Under the pieces are notes generated by a model, which saw only the letters and a program-made list of their open reading frames with translations, made no database searches and was not told the origin of the DNA. Position numbers and translations under genes: made by a program. A stretch of 47,203 nucleotides of DNA from an uncultured Oscillochloris sp. (GTDB lineage Bacteria; Chloroflexota; Chloroflexia; Chloroflexales; Chloroflexaceae). Below, piece by piece: positions 36,113 to 44,749 of this stretch; position 1 is the stretch's first letter, and each line of letters opens with the position of its first letter. The stretch spans positions 1 to 47,203 of the forward strand of contig CAIXLU010000403.1 in assembly GCA_903920315.1 (NCBI GenBank), given 5' to 3'.

Positions 36113-36396
36113 AGGGTACTCGCTTCTAAGACAAGGCTTCAGGTATCAGGTGGCAGGTATCAGGTTTCAGATTTCAGATTTCAGATTTCGGATTTTGGGT
36201 TTCAGGTTTACAGTTCGTAGTGGGTGCTTCAGCGCCAAGCGGCTGAAGCCGCTACTACGAACGGAACACACTGTAAAGCTGTTCTAAAACATGCCTTGGG
36301 GAGAGATCCGCGATGCCCTGTCACCTGCCACCTGCCACCTGCCACCTACCACGCTGACCACTGACCACTGACCACTGACCACTGACCACTGACTCC
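36113..36396. repeat. Gene-free region: MITE-like copy D and heptad arrays
   Basis: 36127-36297 has a diverged MITE-like copy (AGACAAGGCTTCAGG, TTTACAGTTCGTAGTG, core GCTTCAGCGCC...GGCTGAAGCC, ACTGTAAAGC). Its left end is entirely 7-bp units (TATCAGG, TTTCAGA and others). 36322-36391 is ten 7-bp units: CACCTGC type, changing to ACCACTG type. This is the place where actC and actD would lie in a standard ACIII operon. Confidence 0.8.
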
Positions 36397-39300
36397 TCAC
36401 CCTTTCTCCCCAAGCTTCCCATTCGGATTGCGCAGGCGGGCCAGGTAGTTTACACGCGGCCTCGTGTTCAGTTCCGCATCCAGCAGTGCGTAGCTGTGCG
36501 GCTCCTGCTTGAGCAGGGCGACCTTGCTCTGCGGGTTGTTCTTGTCGCCGAAGGTGATCGCCTGAGTTGGGCAGACCTGCTGGCAGGCGGTGAGAATCTC
36601 GCCGTCGGCGATCTCGCGGTTGCCCTCCACCTGGGCCTTAATCCGGGTCAGGCTGATGCGCTGGATGCAGAAGGTACACTTCTCCATCACCCCTCGGTTG
36701 CGCACGGTGACATCGGGGTTGCGCATCAGTTTCAGGCTGGCGAGATTTACGTCGCTGTACTGCAAGAAGTTGAAGCGCCGCACCTTGTAGGGGCAGTTGT
36801 TCGAGCAGTATTTGGTGCCCACGCAGCGGTTGTAAACCATGTTGTTGATGCCTTCCGCATCGTGAACTGTGGCGACTACCGGGCAGACCAACTCGCAGGG
36901 GGCTTGCTCGCACTGATGGCAGGTCATGGGCATGACGTAGGTGCTGGGGTTGTCGTAGCTCGCCCCGGCGAAGTAGCGGTCAATCCGAATCCAGTGCATT
37001 TCACGACCACGGGCGACCTCGTCCTTACCCACCACCGGGATATTATTCTCGGCCTGACAGGCTACGGTACAGGCGTTGCAACTGGTGCATGCGCTCAGAT
37101 CAATGCTCATGGCCCATTGATGTCCCGTGGAGTAGTCGAACTGAATGCTGCCGGGCAGCGAGGACTGCGGCTCCGGGGCCGAGGCTCCAAACTCCTCAAT
37201 CCTGATCTCGTTGGCGATAGACGTGGGATCGGCCTTAAACTTTTCAAACTCGCCGACGCGCAAAATATCGCGGCCCTCAAGCGTCCAGTGATCTTGCGTG
37301 CTGGCCAAGATATAGCTCTGAGTGAGCGCACGCGCCGTGGCGGGGCCAAACCATATCGCGTCGCTGGTGCGCAGGCTGTAGACATTAAAGCCGGGGCCGA
37401 CGGCAATACGTCCGCCCGCGCTACGGCCATAGCCCAGATTCACCGTGATCGTCTCCTCGGCGTGGCCAGGGACGATCCAGATCGGCAGATTCAGCGTGCG
37501 CTCCCCAACCTTCAGCTCGATCATCGTACCGTTGGCACCGGTCAGTTTCTCCAAGGCGTGCTGGCGATCATCATCAGAATCGCTGAGCATGGCCGTGCTG
37601 AGTTTGCCGTCGGTATCCAGGCCCAGCAGTGTGATTGCCGTCTTGACGCTGACCAAAGCGGCGTTATCCCAGGTCAGCTTGCTGATCGGGCTAGGCAACT
37701 CTTGGAGCCACCCGTTATTGGCGTAGCGCCCGTCGTGAATGGTAGGCGAGGCCCGGAAGATCAGTTCGTAGCCGGTAGGCGTAACCGGGGCAACCAGATT
37801 CAGACCACCAACAATGCCGACGTTACGGGCGGGCAGGGCGCTATCCGCCACCATGCCATTGTTCAGGCTGGCCTTAAAGAACGTGTCGAACGTGGCATCG
37901 GCCAGACCGCTGCGCTGTTTCCAGGCGGCGGCGATCACCTCATAGTCGTTTGAAACCGTCTGCCCCAGCAGATTGGCCAGCAACTCGTAGGGGCTGCGCC
38001 CGCCGTAGAGCGGCACAATCAGCGGCTGGATGATCGTGGTCGTGCCATCAAAGGCGCGCACATCGCCCCAGGACTCCAGGGCGTGGGCCATGGGAATATG
38101 CCAGTCGGCCAGGATTGCAGTCTCATCAAGGTAGGGACTCAGGACCGCCTTAAACTTAGCCTTAGCCATCGCCGCGCCAAAGTCCAAGTCGGCGGGGGCA
38201 GTGAAGACCGGGTTCGCATCAATCACCAGCAGGGCGTCAACCTTGCCGCCGTTCAGATCCGCCGCCAGATCGCGCAGGGCAGTGGTCTGGTTGCCCGGTC
38301 GCACAGCCACCGGGTCGGTAAATTCCACCGTGGTACCAACTGCGCCGAGCTGCGTGTTGATGACATGGGCCAAGGCGTGGACAACTGGCGGCTGACCTTC
38401 GCCAACCACCACCAGGGCCGTGCGACCGGCGCTGCGCAGATCATCGGCAACCGCCGTGACAAAAACGGCAGCAGACTCGGGAAGATCGGCGGGGGCGGCA
38501 ATACCCGAGACACCCAGGGCAGCGGCGATGGCGAAGGCAACCGTAGCGACCTGTCCAGCCTTCACTGGCAGGCGATGATCGGCGATCATGCCGGTGGTGG
38601 TGAAAGCTGGCTCAACCGCGTAGATCCGGCTCATCTCGGCCTGACCTGCACGGACGCTGCGGCGGCTCATCGCATCGCGGGCATAGCGCACGCGGCCCGG
38701 CCCCTCGCTGAGAAAATCGGCGTCGAGAGCCAGGATCAGGCTGGCTTGATCAAACCTGTAACGCGGCTCCAGATACTCGCCGAAGGCCAGTTTCGTGCCT
38801 TCGTACGTGTTCGAGCGGCCCACCGGATCGTACTGCACCCACGTCGCACCGCTATAGGTCGTCAGCAACTCCGCCATCTGGGCGGCGAGCGTGGGCGAGG
38901 TAACGGTTGAGGTAAGAATCCGCAGACCCGCGCCGTTGCCACTGCGCTGAGCCTGCATCACTTGGCCGAGAGCGGCCAAAAAACTCTCCCAGGTACTCAC
39001 AATCCCTTGCTGAAGCACCGTCTCAGGCCGATCTGGGTCGTACAGACTCAAGATCTCCGCCTGGGCGTAGACATCGGTTGCACCGAGGCTAGCCGGGTGC
39101 TGCGGGTTGCCCTCCACCTTCACCGGGCGACCATCGTAATTCCGCACCGCCACACCCAGGCCAAAGCCATCGAGGGCCAGGGCGCTGGCATAGTAAAGCG
39201 GAATACCGGGCGTCTGCTCTTTCGGAATGTGGGTAAAGGGCGCGACCTGCTCCTGCGGCTGGCGGATCGCCGTGGTACAGCCAGAGAGACCGGCCAGTGC

Positions 39301-39519
39301 GAGGGATGCGCCCATCAGCTTGAGGAAGGTGCGCCGCGATAGTGAGTCGCTCAGTTCGGCAGCACCACGCGGAAACTCGCGCTCAAGGTACTCACGAAAC
39401 ACCGGCGTGTCGGCGAGATCATCGAGCGAGCGCCAAAATTGCCTGCCACGGGCGTACCTCAGACGGTCGCGTATCGCGTCGAGATCGGAGGCATCTGCGT
39501 GAAGCGTCATATCACTCAT
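36397..39519 (-). CDS. actB: Alternative complex III ActB (molybdopterin-like and iron-sulfur subunit)
   Basis: This is the large periplasmic subunit of ACIII, 1040 residues. A Tat signal at about 61-85 (SRRTFLKLMGASLALAGLSGC) includes the twin Arg and a lipobox-like Cys. A long region related to molybdopterin oxidoreductases follows, known in ActB to lack cofactor. The C-terminal ferredoxin part has four Cys groups: CTSCNACTVAC, CHQCEQAPCELVCPV, CVGTKYCSNNCPY and CTFCIQRI plus CQQVCPTQAI. These can hold three 4Fe-4S and one 3Fe-4S clusters. ATG 39519 gives a normal start. The genes for ActC, ActD and ActF do not follow it. Confidence 0.94.
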   Translation of the reverse strand: MSDMTLHADASDLDAIRDRLRYARGRQFWRSLDDLADTPVFREYLEREFPRGAAELSDSLSRRTFLKLMGASLALAGLSGCTTAIRQPQEQVAPFTHIPKEQTPGIPLYYASALALDGFGLGVAVRNYDGRPVKVEGNPQHPASLGATDVYAQAEILSLYDPDRPETVLQQGIVSTWESFLAALGQVMQAQRSGNGAGLRILTSTVTSPTLAAQMAELLTTYSGATWVQYDPVGRSNTYEGTKLAFGEYLEPRYRFDQASLILALDADFLSEGPGRVRYARDAMSRRSVRAGQAEMSRIYAVEPAFTTTGMIADHRLPVKAGQVATVAFAIAAALGVSGIAAPADLPESAAVFVTAVADDLRSAGRTALVVVGEGQPPVVHALAHVINTQLGAVGTTVEFTDPVAVRPGNQTTALRDLAADLNGGKVDALLVIDANPVFTAPADLDFGAAMAKAKFKAVLSPYLDETAILADWHIPMAHALESWGDVRAFDGTTTIIQPLIVPLYGGRSPYELLANLLGQTVSNDYEVIAAAWKQRSGLADATFDTFFKASLNNGMVADSALPARNVGIVGGLNLVAPVTPTGYELIFRASPTIHDGRYANNGWLQELPSPISKLTWDNAALVSVKTAITLLGLDTDGKLSTAMLSDSDDDRQHALEKLTGANGTMIELKVGERTLNLPIWIVPGHAEETITVNLGYGRSAGGRIAVGPGFNVYSLRTSDAIWFGPATARALTQSYILASTQDHWTLEGRDILRVGEFEKFKADPTSIANEIRIEEFGASAPEPQSSLPGSIQFDYSTGHQWAMSIDLSACTSCNACTVACQAENNIPVVGKDEVARGREMHWIRIDRYFAGASYDNPSTYVMPMTCHQCEQAPCELVCPVVATVHDAEGINNMVYNRCVGTKYCSNNCPYKVRRFNFLQYSDVNLASLKLMRNPDVTVRNRGVMEKCTFCIQRISLTRIKAQVEGNREIADGEILTACQQVCPTQAITFGDKNNPQSKVALLKQEPHSYALLDAELNTRPRVNYLARLRNPNGKLGEKG

Positions 39520-39658
39520 AGGCAATAGCCAGACTAGACCGGGCCAGATGAGGTGGCCAAGCACTTGTGAATTCAGACACGAGCGATAGCGGGCATTATA
39601 GCAGTTCTAGGTACAGATGAGAATGGGATGAGATGTTTGGTAACAAGATTCGAGGGAT

Positions 39659-41026
39659 TCAGTCCTTCCCCGCCGAGTACGACTGATCAAGCAACTCAAC
39701 AATATAGCGCACCTGCACATCCTCGCCCCGGCGGCGCAGCTCGCCCACCAACTGCACGGCGCAGCCAGGGTTGGCGGTGGCGATCACCTGCGCACGGGTG
39801 GAGAGGGCGTTGTTCAGCTTGCGGACAGCCAGGGACATGGCCATCTCGGGCTGCGTGATGTTGTAGACTCCGGCGCTGCCGCAGCAGAGCGAGCTCTCGG
39901 GCATCTCGCGCAACTCCAGGCCAGGGATGGCATTCAGCAGGGTGCGCGGCTGCACGCTGATACGCTGAGCGTGTACCAAGTGGCAAGGTTCCTGGTAGGT
40001 GACGCACAGATCCAGCCGCCCCAGGCCCGCTCTATTCAGCTCAATCCCGGCCAGGAACTCGTGAACATCCTTGACCTTGCGCACAAACGCCTCGGCCCGC
40101 CCGCGCCACTCCGGGTCGTCGTGCAGCAGGTGGTCATATTCCTTCATCGTGCTGCCGCAGCCCGCCGCGTTGACAATAATGGCATCAAGGCCGAGCCCCT
40201 CAAAGGCGGCGATATTTCGGCGAGCCAACTCGCGCCCGCCATCGAGGTCGCCGCCGTGGGTGTGCAACGCCCCGCAGCAGCCCTGATCGGGGGGCAGCAG
40301 CACCTCGCAGCCATTCTTCTGAAGCACGCGGATCGTAGCCGCGTGAACATGGCCGAAGGCGGTACTCATAATGCAGCCGGTGAGAAGAGCCACGCTGTAG
40401 CGGCGGTCGCCTTCGGGCGGGTAGATCTGGCCCTGGGGCACGGTGGCGGGGCCGTTTAAGGGCGGCAGCAGCGACTCGATGTCGGCCATGCCCAAAAGCT
40501 TAATCACCCCGCTCTTGCGAGCCAGCCACTGCACACCGCTTCTCTGGTAGAGAGCCATGCTGGATGAGAAGGCCCGAAAAAGGCGCATATCTGTGAACAG
40601 CACCCCAAATATCGCATTGCGTAGGACACGCTGCAAAAGCGGGCGGGCGGGGAGGGCTGAGGGCTGAGGGCTGAGGGCTGAGGGCTGAGGGCTGAAGGTC
40701 GCATTGGCGGCTCTAGCCTGCTCAATCTGCGCCCGACTCGCCTCCATGATGATTCCGTACTGCACGCCCGAGGGACACACCGCCTCGCAGGCTCGGCAGT
40801 TCAGGCATTGACTCATCTGCTCCTGAAAGACCGCGCTCTCCAAACCGATCTTGCCATCGTCTACCGCCTTCATCAGATAAATCCGCCCACGTGGCGACGA
40901 CATCTCCAGCCCGGTTTCGCGGTAGGTCGGGCACGATGGCAGGCAGAGTCCGCAGTGGACGCAGGTGTTGATGATGTCGGAGCTAGGCCGATCTTTGGCG
41001 TGGAAGAGGATCAGCGGGATAGACAC
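39659..41026 (-). CDS. glcF: Glycolate oxidase iron-sulfur subunit GlcF
   Basis: GlcF passes electrons from the GlcD/GlcE flavins to quinone. The 455-residue protein has two 4Fe-4S motifs near the N-terminus (CVHCGLCLPSCPTY and CLNCRACEAVCPSG) and two CCG domains (GCCGALHTHGG, SLCCGSAGVYNI). Between residues 110 and 128, SPQPSALSPQPSAL is inserted in the linker. It is encoded by six copies of the heptamer GAGGGCT (40652-40693), and the frame survives because 42 bases is a multiple of 21. The gene lies 139 bases from actB. Confidence 0.93.
   Translation of the reverse strand: MSIPLILFHAKDRPSSDIINTCVHCGLCLPSCPTYRETGLEMSSPRGRIYLMKAVDDGKIGLESAVFQEQMSQCLNCRACEAVCPSGVQYGIIMEASRAQIEQARAANATFSPQPSALSPQPSALPARPLLQRVLRNAIFGVLFTDMRLFRAFSSSMALYQRSGVQWLARKSGVIKLLGMADIESLLPPLNGPATVPQGQIYPPEGDRRYSVALLTGCIMSTAFGHVHAATIRVLQKNGCEVLLPPDQGCCGALHTHGGDLDGGRELARRNIAAFEGLGLDAIIVNAAGCGSTMKEYDHLLHDDPEWRGRAEAFVRKVKDVHEFLAGIELNRAGLGRLDLCVTYQEPCHLVHAQRISVQPRTLLNAIPGLELREMPESSLCCGSAGVYNITQPEMAMSLAVRKLNNALSTRAQVIATANPGCAVQLVGELRRRGEDVQVRYIVELLDQSYSAGKD
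40652..40693. repeat. Six-copy GAGGGCT heptamer array inside glcF
   Basis: Six exact 7-bp units add 14 codons in frame between the second 4Fe-4S site and the CCG region of GlcF. This is the same class of tandem repeat as in intergenic gaps. Confidence 0.9.
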
Positions 41027-41042
41027 AAGGTACTCCTGTAGA

Positions 41043-41115
41043 ATTGCAGATTGCAGATTGTAGATTGCAGAGCCGGATGCTCAATCTGCAATCTGCAATC
41101 TGCAATCTGCAATCC
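41043..41115. repeat. ATTGCAG heptad hairpin between glcE and glcF
   Basis: ATTGCAG units on the left are mirrored by CAATCTG units on the right around AGCCGGATGCTC. The whole gap between glcE and glcF is this repeat. Confidence 0.8.
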
Positions 41116-41116
41116 A

Positions 41117-42457
41117 CTACACCACATATCGGCCAGGGTTCAGGCGATTATCCGGGTCGAACTCCTGCTTGATCCGCTGCATCAGGGCCAAGTTCGGGAC
41201 GCTCGCTCCCCAGATCGGAGCCTCAGCCATGAGTGCGGGTGGGCCGGCGAGTATGGCTAACTGTGGCCAGCGGGCCAGCAGATCGGCGTGGAACTGGTGC
41301 CGCAGCCCTTCGTCACCGCCGCGCACGCGCAGGTACGCGATACCGCTCAGGGCACGGGCAGCCACCGCCAATGCGATGCCCTGGCGGGATGCCAGCGCCG
41401 AAGCGTCAGCCAAGGCCCGCTCCAGATCGGACGGCAGGCAACCCAGGCGCAGCAGCAGTTCGTCATCGGCCACGCTGAAGGTCTGTGGCAGATCATTAAT
41501 CGCCGCCCACACCGCCATGTGATCCTCGTCGCGCAGAACAGACATACGGGATGAGCCAGCCCGCTCGGCCATCTCGGCCACGTCGCGGATATGACGTTCT
41601 ACAGCAGCGGGTAGGCCCTCGGCACGGACGCAAAGGATGAAGGATGAGGGATGAGGGATGAGGGATATTACTGCGCTCATTGATGCTTCATCCTTCATCC
41701 TTCCGCCTTCATCCTTCTGTAGGTATTCCACCGCTACCGGCGTAAGCTGGCTGGCGTGAATGGCAGCGACGAGGGCGAAGGCATCTGCCGGGGTGTTGAA
41801 GGTGCAGGCGATAGTGGCGGCGGCACGCGGGCGCGGCAGCAGCTTAAAGTTGGCCGAGACGATGATTGCCAAACTGCCCAGGCTACCCGTGTAAAGCTTC
41901 ATCATATCGAAGCCGCTGACATTCTTCACCACCATACCGCCCGCCTTGCTGCTGCGCCCCGTGGCCTCAACCACCTGCACGCCAATCAGCAGGTCGCGGG
42001 ATGTGCCGTAACCTAAACGGCGCGGGCCGTCCATTGCCGTGGACAAAACGCCGCCAATCGTTGAGCGGGCAGGCAGTGGTACATCAAGCGGCAGCATCTG
42101 GCCATGAACGGCCAACAGCGCATCGAGATCCTGCATCGTCATGCCCGCCTCAACCGAAATCGTCAGGTCGTCCGGCTCGTAGATACGCACACGACTGAGG
42201 CGCGTGGTCTGTACGATCATAAAATCACCGGCGGGCGGACGGCCCCACGCCTGCATGGTGCCGCCGCCACGCGGGATCACCGCCATACCGGCGGCGTGGG
42301 CAGCCGCCACCACATGGGCCAGTTCCTCGACGCTGCCTGGGGCGACCACCAGGATCGGAATGCGGCCCTGGACAGCATAGGCCGGGTAGTCCGCCAGATC
42401 GTCAATCAGGTACGACGTGCCGACAATGGAGGCGATCTGGGAGGAAAGAGGGTTCAT
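41117..42457 (-). CDS. glcE: Glycolate oxidase FAD-binding subunit GlcE
   Basis: GlcE is an FAD_binding_4-type subunit that forms the glycolate dehydrogenase with GlcD and GlcF. The protein of 446 residues starts at ATG 42457 (MNPLSSQIASIVG). The flavin domain has PGSVEELAHVVAAAHAAGMAVIPRGGGT, STIGGVLSTAMDGPRRLGYGTSRDLLIGVQVV and VKNVSGFDMMKLYTGSLGSLAII. After VAVEYL, about 28 residues (KDEGGRMKDEASMSA and following) are a translation of GGATGAG heptads (41634-41717), and the normal sequence LCVRAEG resumes after them. The insertion is likely a surface loop. Confidence 0.92.
   Translation of the reverse strand: MNPLSSQIASIVGTSYLIDDLADYPAYAVQGRIPILVVAPGSVEELAHVVAAAHAAGMAVIPRGGGTMQAWGRPPAGDFMIVQTTRLSRVRIYEPDDLTISVEAGMTMQDLDALLAVHGQMLPLDVPLPARSTIGGVLSTAMDGPRRLGYGTSRDLLIGVQVVEATGRSSKAGGMVVKNVSGFDMMKLYTGSLGSLAIIVSANFKLLPRPRAAATIACTFNTPADAFALVAAIHASQLTPVAVEYLQKDEGGRMKDEASMSAVISLIPHPSSFILCVRAEGLPAAVERHIRDVAEMAERAGSSRMSVLRDEDHMAVWAAINDLPQTFSVADDELLLRLGCLPSDLERALADASALASRQGIALAVAARALSGIAYLRVRGGDEGLRHQFHADLLARWPQLAILAGPPALMAEAPIWGASVPNLALMQRIKQEFDPDNRLNPGRYVV
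41634..41717. repeat. GGATGAG/CATCCTT heptad hairpin inside glcE
   Basis: AGGATGA AGGATGA GGGATGA GGGATGA is followed by an 18-base centre and mirrored by TCATCCT TCATCCT TCCGCCT TCATCCT. The hairpin adds 28 codons in frame. Confidence 0.85.
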
Positions 42458-42468
42458 GTCATATCCTA

Positions 42469-42523
42469 AAGGGGCGCAGCAGTCGCGTGGTATGACGCGC
42501 AGGGCGCGACTGCTGCGCCCCTT
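42469..42523. repeat. Hairpin over the glcD stop codon
   Basis: 42469-42487 (AAGGGGCGCAGCAGTCGCG) pairs exactly with 42505-42523, giving 19-base arms. The right arm overlaps the glcD stop codon. It could slow RNase from the 3' side or attenuate transcription into glcE. Confidence 0.85.
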
Positions 42524-43964
42524 ACTTGAGCGTTGCCCACGCCACGCCCGCCTTACGCAGCGCGGCCAATTCACCGCAACCCCGGCCCTTGGGAAAGATC
42601 TTGCCGGGATTAAATACGTCCTGCGGGTCGAAGCTCTGGTGCAGGCCAGCCATCGCCGCCAGATCATCGGTGGAGAAGAGCAGGGTCATGTACTCCTGCT
42701 TCTCGACGCCAATTCCATGTTCGCCACTGATCACCCCGCCCTGCTCGATGCTGACGTGCATTACACTGGTGGCCGCCTCCAGGGCGCGCTGGTTCTGGCC
42801 CTTGGCGCGGCGGTCGAAGAGGATAATCGGGTGCAGATTGCCATCGCCGGCGTGAAAGACATTAGCGATTGGCAGATCGTACTCACGCGAAATCCGCCCA
42901 ACCTGCTCCATCGTGTAGGGCAGACGCGTGCGCGGAACAACCGTATCCACCAAATAATAGGTAGGCGACAAGCGACCCATCGCGCCGAAGGCGTTTTTGC
43001 GTGCGGCCCAGACCTGATTCTGCTCGGCGAGGGTGCGGGCCGGGCGCACGTCAATCGCCCCGTTGCGCCAGCACATCGCCGTCACATCATTTAGCAGATC
43101 ATCAAGCCCGTCCTCAACGCCGTCCACCTCGATTAGCAAGGCGGCCCCGGCGGAGTCGGGCAGGCCGAGCTTGTACATGTCGTTCACCGCCTTGATCACC
43201 AGACGATCCATCATCTCCAGGGCGGAGGGCAGCAGACCGCTGGCAATCACCTGAGAGACCGCAGTGGACGCCCCGGCAATATCAGGAAAAAGGGCCAGCA
43301 CCACCCGCACGGCCTCGGGCAGACGGGTAATCTTCAGCCAGACAGCCGTAACCAAGCCTATCGTACCCTCGCTACCGACAATCACCCCGGTAAGATCATA
43401 ACCAGGCCCCGCCGGGCTGCCGTCACCGCTCCACAATACCGTGCCATCGCCCAGCACCAGTTCCACGCCATAGACGTGGCTAGCGGTGATGCCATACTTC
43501 AGGCAGTGCGGGCCACCGCTGTTATTGGCGATATTACCGCCCACCGTACACGCCTTTTGTGAGGACGGATCGGGGGCAAACTGGTAGCCGTAGGGCTTGA
43601 GTTGCTGCGAGAGGTCAAAGTTGATCACACCCGGCTGGCAAAGCACCCGCCCGTTGCGCGTATCCACCTCCAGCACCTTATCCATGCGTGCGGTGCTGAT
43701 CACAATCCCGCCAAACATCGCCGTGGCCCCACCGGTCAATCCCGTACCGGCTCCGCGTGGCACCACCGGCAACCCGTAGCGTGCAGCCAGACGCACCACC
43801 CCGCTCACCTGAGCGGTGCTGGTAGGCAACACCACCACCTGCGGAATGCCCGTATCCATCACACAGCCATCGGCGTCATAGGTCATCAGGGCGTGCGGGT
43901 CATCAACAACACCGCGCGGCCCGACGATCCGCCGCAGTTCCTCAACGAGGTTCGTGCGATCCAT
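42522..43964 (-). CDS. glcD: Glycolate oxidase FAD-linked subunit GlcD
   Basis: This is the catalytic flavoprotein that oxidises glycolate (or D-lactate) to glyoxylate. It has 480 residues. FAD_binding_4 motifs are VVPRGAGTGLTGGA, CTVGGNIANNSGGPHCLKYG and IVGSEGTIGLVT. The C-terminal FAD-oxidase domain has NVFHAGDGNLHP and GEHGIGVEKQEYM. ATG 43964 is chosen over the longer frame because MDRTNLVEELRRIVGP is the usual N-terminus. It is the first gene of glcDEF and is divergent from the Fe-S gene at 44165. Confidence 0.94.
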   Translation of the reverse strand: MDRTNLVEELRRIVGPRGVVDDPHALMTYDADGCVMDTGIPQVVVLPTSTAQVSGVVRLAARYGLPVVPRGAGTGLTGGATAMFGGIVISTARMDKVLEVDTRNGRVLCQPGVINFDLSQQLKPYGYQFAPDPSSQKACTVGGNIANNSGGPHCLKYGITASHVYGVELVLGDGTVLWSGDGSPAGPGYDLTGVIVGSEGTIGLVTAVWLKITRLPEAVRVVLALFPDIAGASTAVSQVIASGLLPSALEMMDRLVIKAVNDMYKLGLPDSAGAALLIEVDGVEDGLDDLLNDVTAMCWRNGAIDVRPARTLAEQNQVWAARKNAFGAMGRLSPTYYLVDTVVPRTRLPYTMEQVGRISREYDLPIANVFHAGDGNLHPIILFDRRAKGQNQRALEAATSVMHVSIEQGGVISGEHGIGVEKQEYMTLLFSTDDLAAMAGLHQSFDPQDVFNPGKIFPKGRGCGELAALRKAGVAWATLK

Positions 43965-44164
43965 AGCACGGCTCCAGTCGTACGCTATTACGCTCACATC
44001 TATGTCTATCCATTGTAGCAGAGAAACTACAGGATTCCCCTGCTGCACGATCATCCCTAGCTCTGTCAGCAAACACGATGATGATGCGCGAAATCCTATG
44101 TTACAATTTTAGTGTACATATCAATCCTGGCGATCCTTACTCTCTACCGCACAGGAGGCGGACT

Positions 44165-44749
44165 ATGGTTACGGCAAAAATCGAAATAAACGACGAATCC
44201 GTCGAGGCGCAACTCGGCGAGCGGTTGCTCGCTGTCGCCCGCCGCAACACATCTCATATCGGTTTCTTCTGCGATGGCAACGGGCTTTGTACGATGTGCG
44301 AGTGTAAGATCCTTAGCGGAGCCGATCAACTGAACGAACCCACCGATATTGAACAGGTCTGGCTGACCGACGCCCGTATGGCCGACGGCTACCGCCTCGG
44401 GTGTCAGGCGGCCCTGCGCGGCGTCGGGCCGATTCAGGTTCTCACCCGTGCCGAGGAGATGCGCCGCCAGCTTGACGCAGTCCTCAACCCCCCCGCTGGC
44501 ACCACAGCGATCAGTAACGTGCGCCCGTTACTCTCCACTATCGCCGCCGTCAACTGGCAGCACATCGGCAGGTGGCCCGCCAACCTGATCCACGCCATCA
44601 AACGCCTCGGCTTCGTTGCCGTATTGTTGCCGACCACCGACGATAAACTAATGGCCGCAGATACCATACGGATCACCCGGCGGCTCCTTGCCAAGAACGA
44701 CTCCTGCCTCCCCGCCGCGCCAGCGAAGAAGACGGATCTCCCTGACTAG
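44165..44749 (+). CDS. 2Fe-2S protein resembling chlorosome-envelope CsmI/J/X
   Basis: This is a 194-residue protein with an N-terminal ferredoxin domain. Cys 36, 42, 45 and 80 form the Cx5Cx2C...C adrenodoxin-type pattern (FFCDGNGLCTMCECKILSG, LGCQA). The wording ARRNTSHIGFFC, and later VLTRAEEMRRQLDA, resembles the Fe-S domain of chlorosome-envelope proteins CsmI, CsmJ and CsmX of green sulfur bacteria. The C-terminal half (NWQHIGRWPANLIHAIKRLGF) is hydrophobic in places and could face the envelope. ATG 44165 follows AGGAGGCGGACT. If the match holds, the host is a chlorosome-bearing phototroph and this protein tunes energy transfer by redox. A plain 2Fe-2S ferredoxin is the alternative. Confidence 0.7.
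   Translation: MVTAKIEINDESVEAQLGERLLAVARRNTSHIGFFCDGNGLCTMCECKILSGADQLNEPTDIEQVWLTDARMADGYRLGCQAALRGVGPIQVLTRAEEMRRQLDAVLNPPAGTTAISNVRPLLSTIAAVNWQHIGRWPANLIHAIKRLGFVAVLLPTTDDKLMAADTIRITRRLLAKNDSCLPAAPAKKTDLPD

Noticed and set aside
36496-37953. 485-residue frame on the plus strand opposite actB
   Set aside because: It is antisense to a clearly recognised gene and reads as low-complexity Ala/Gly/His-rich sequence, as expected in GC-rich DNA.
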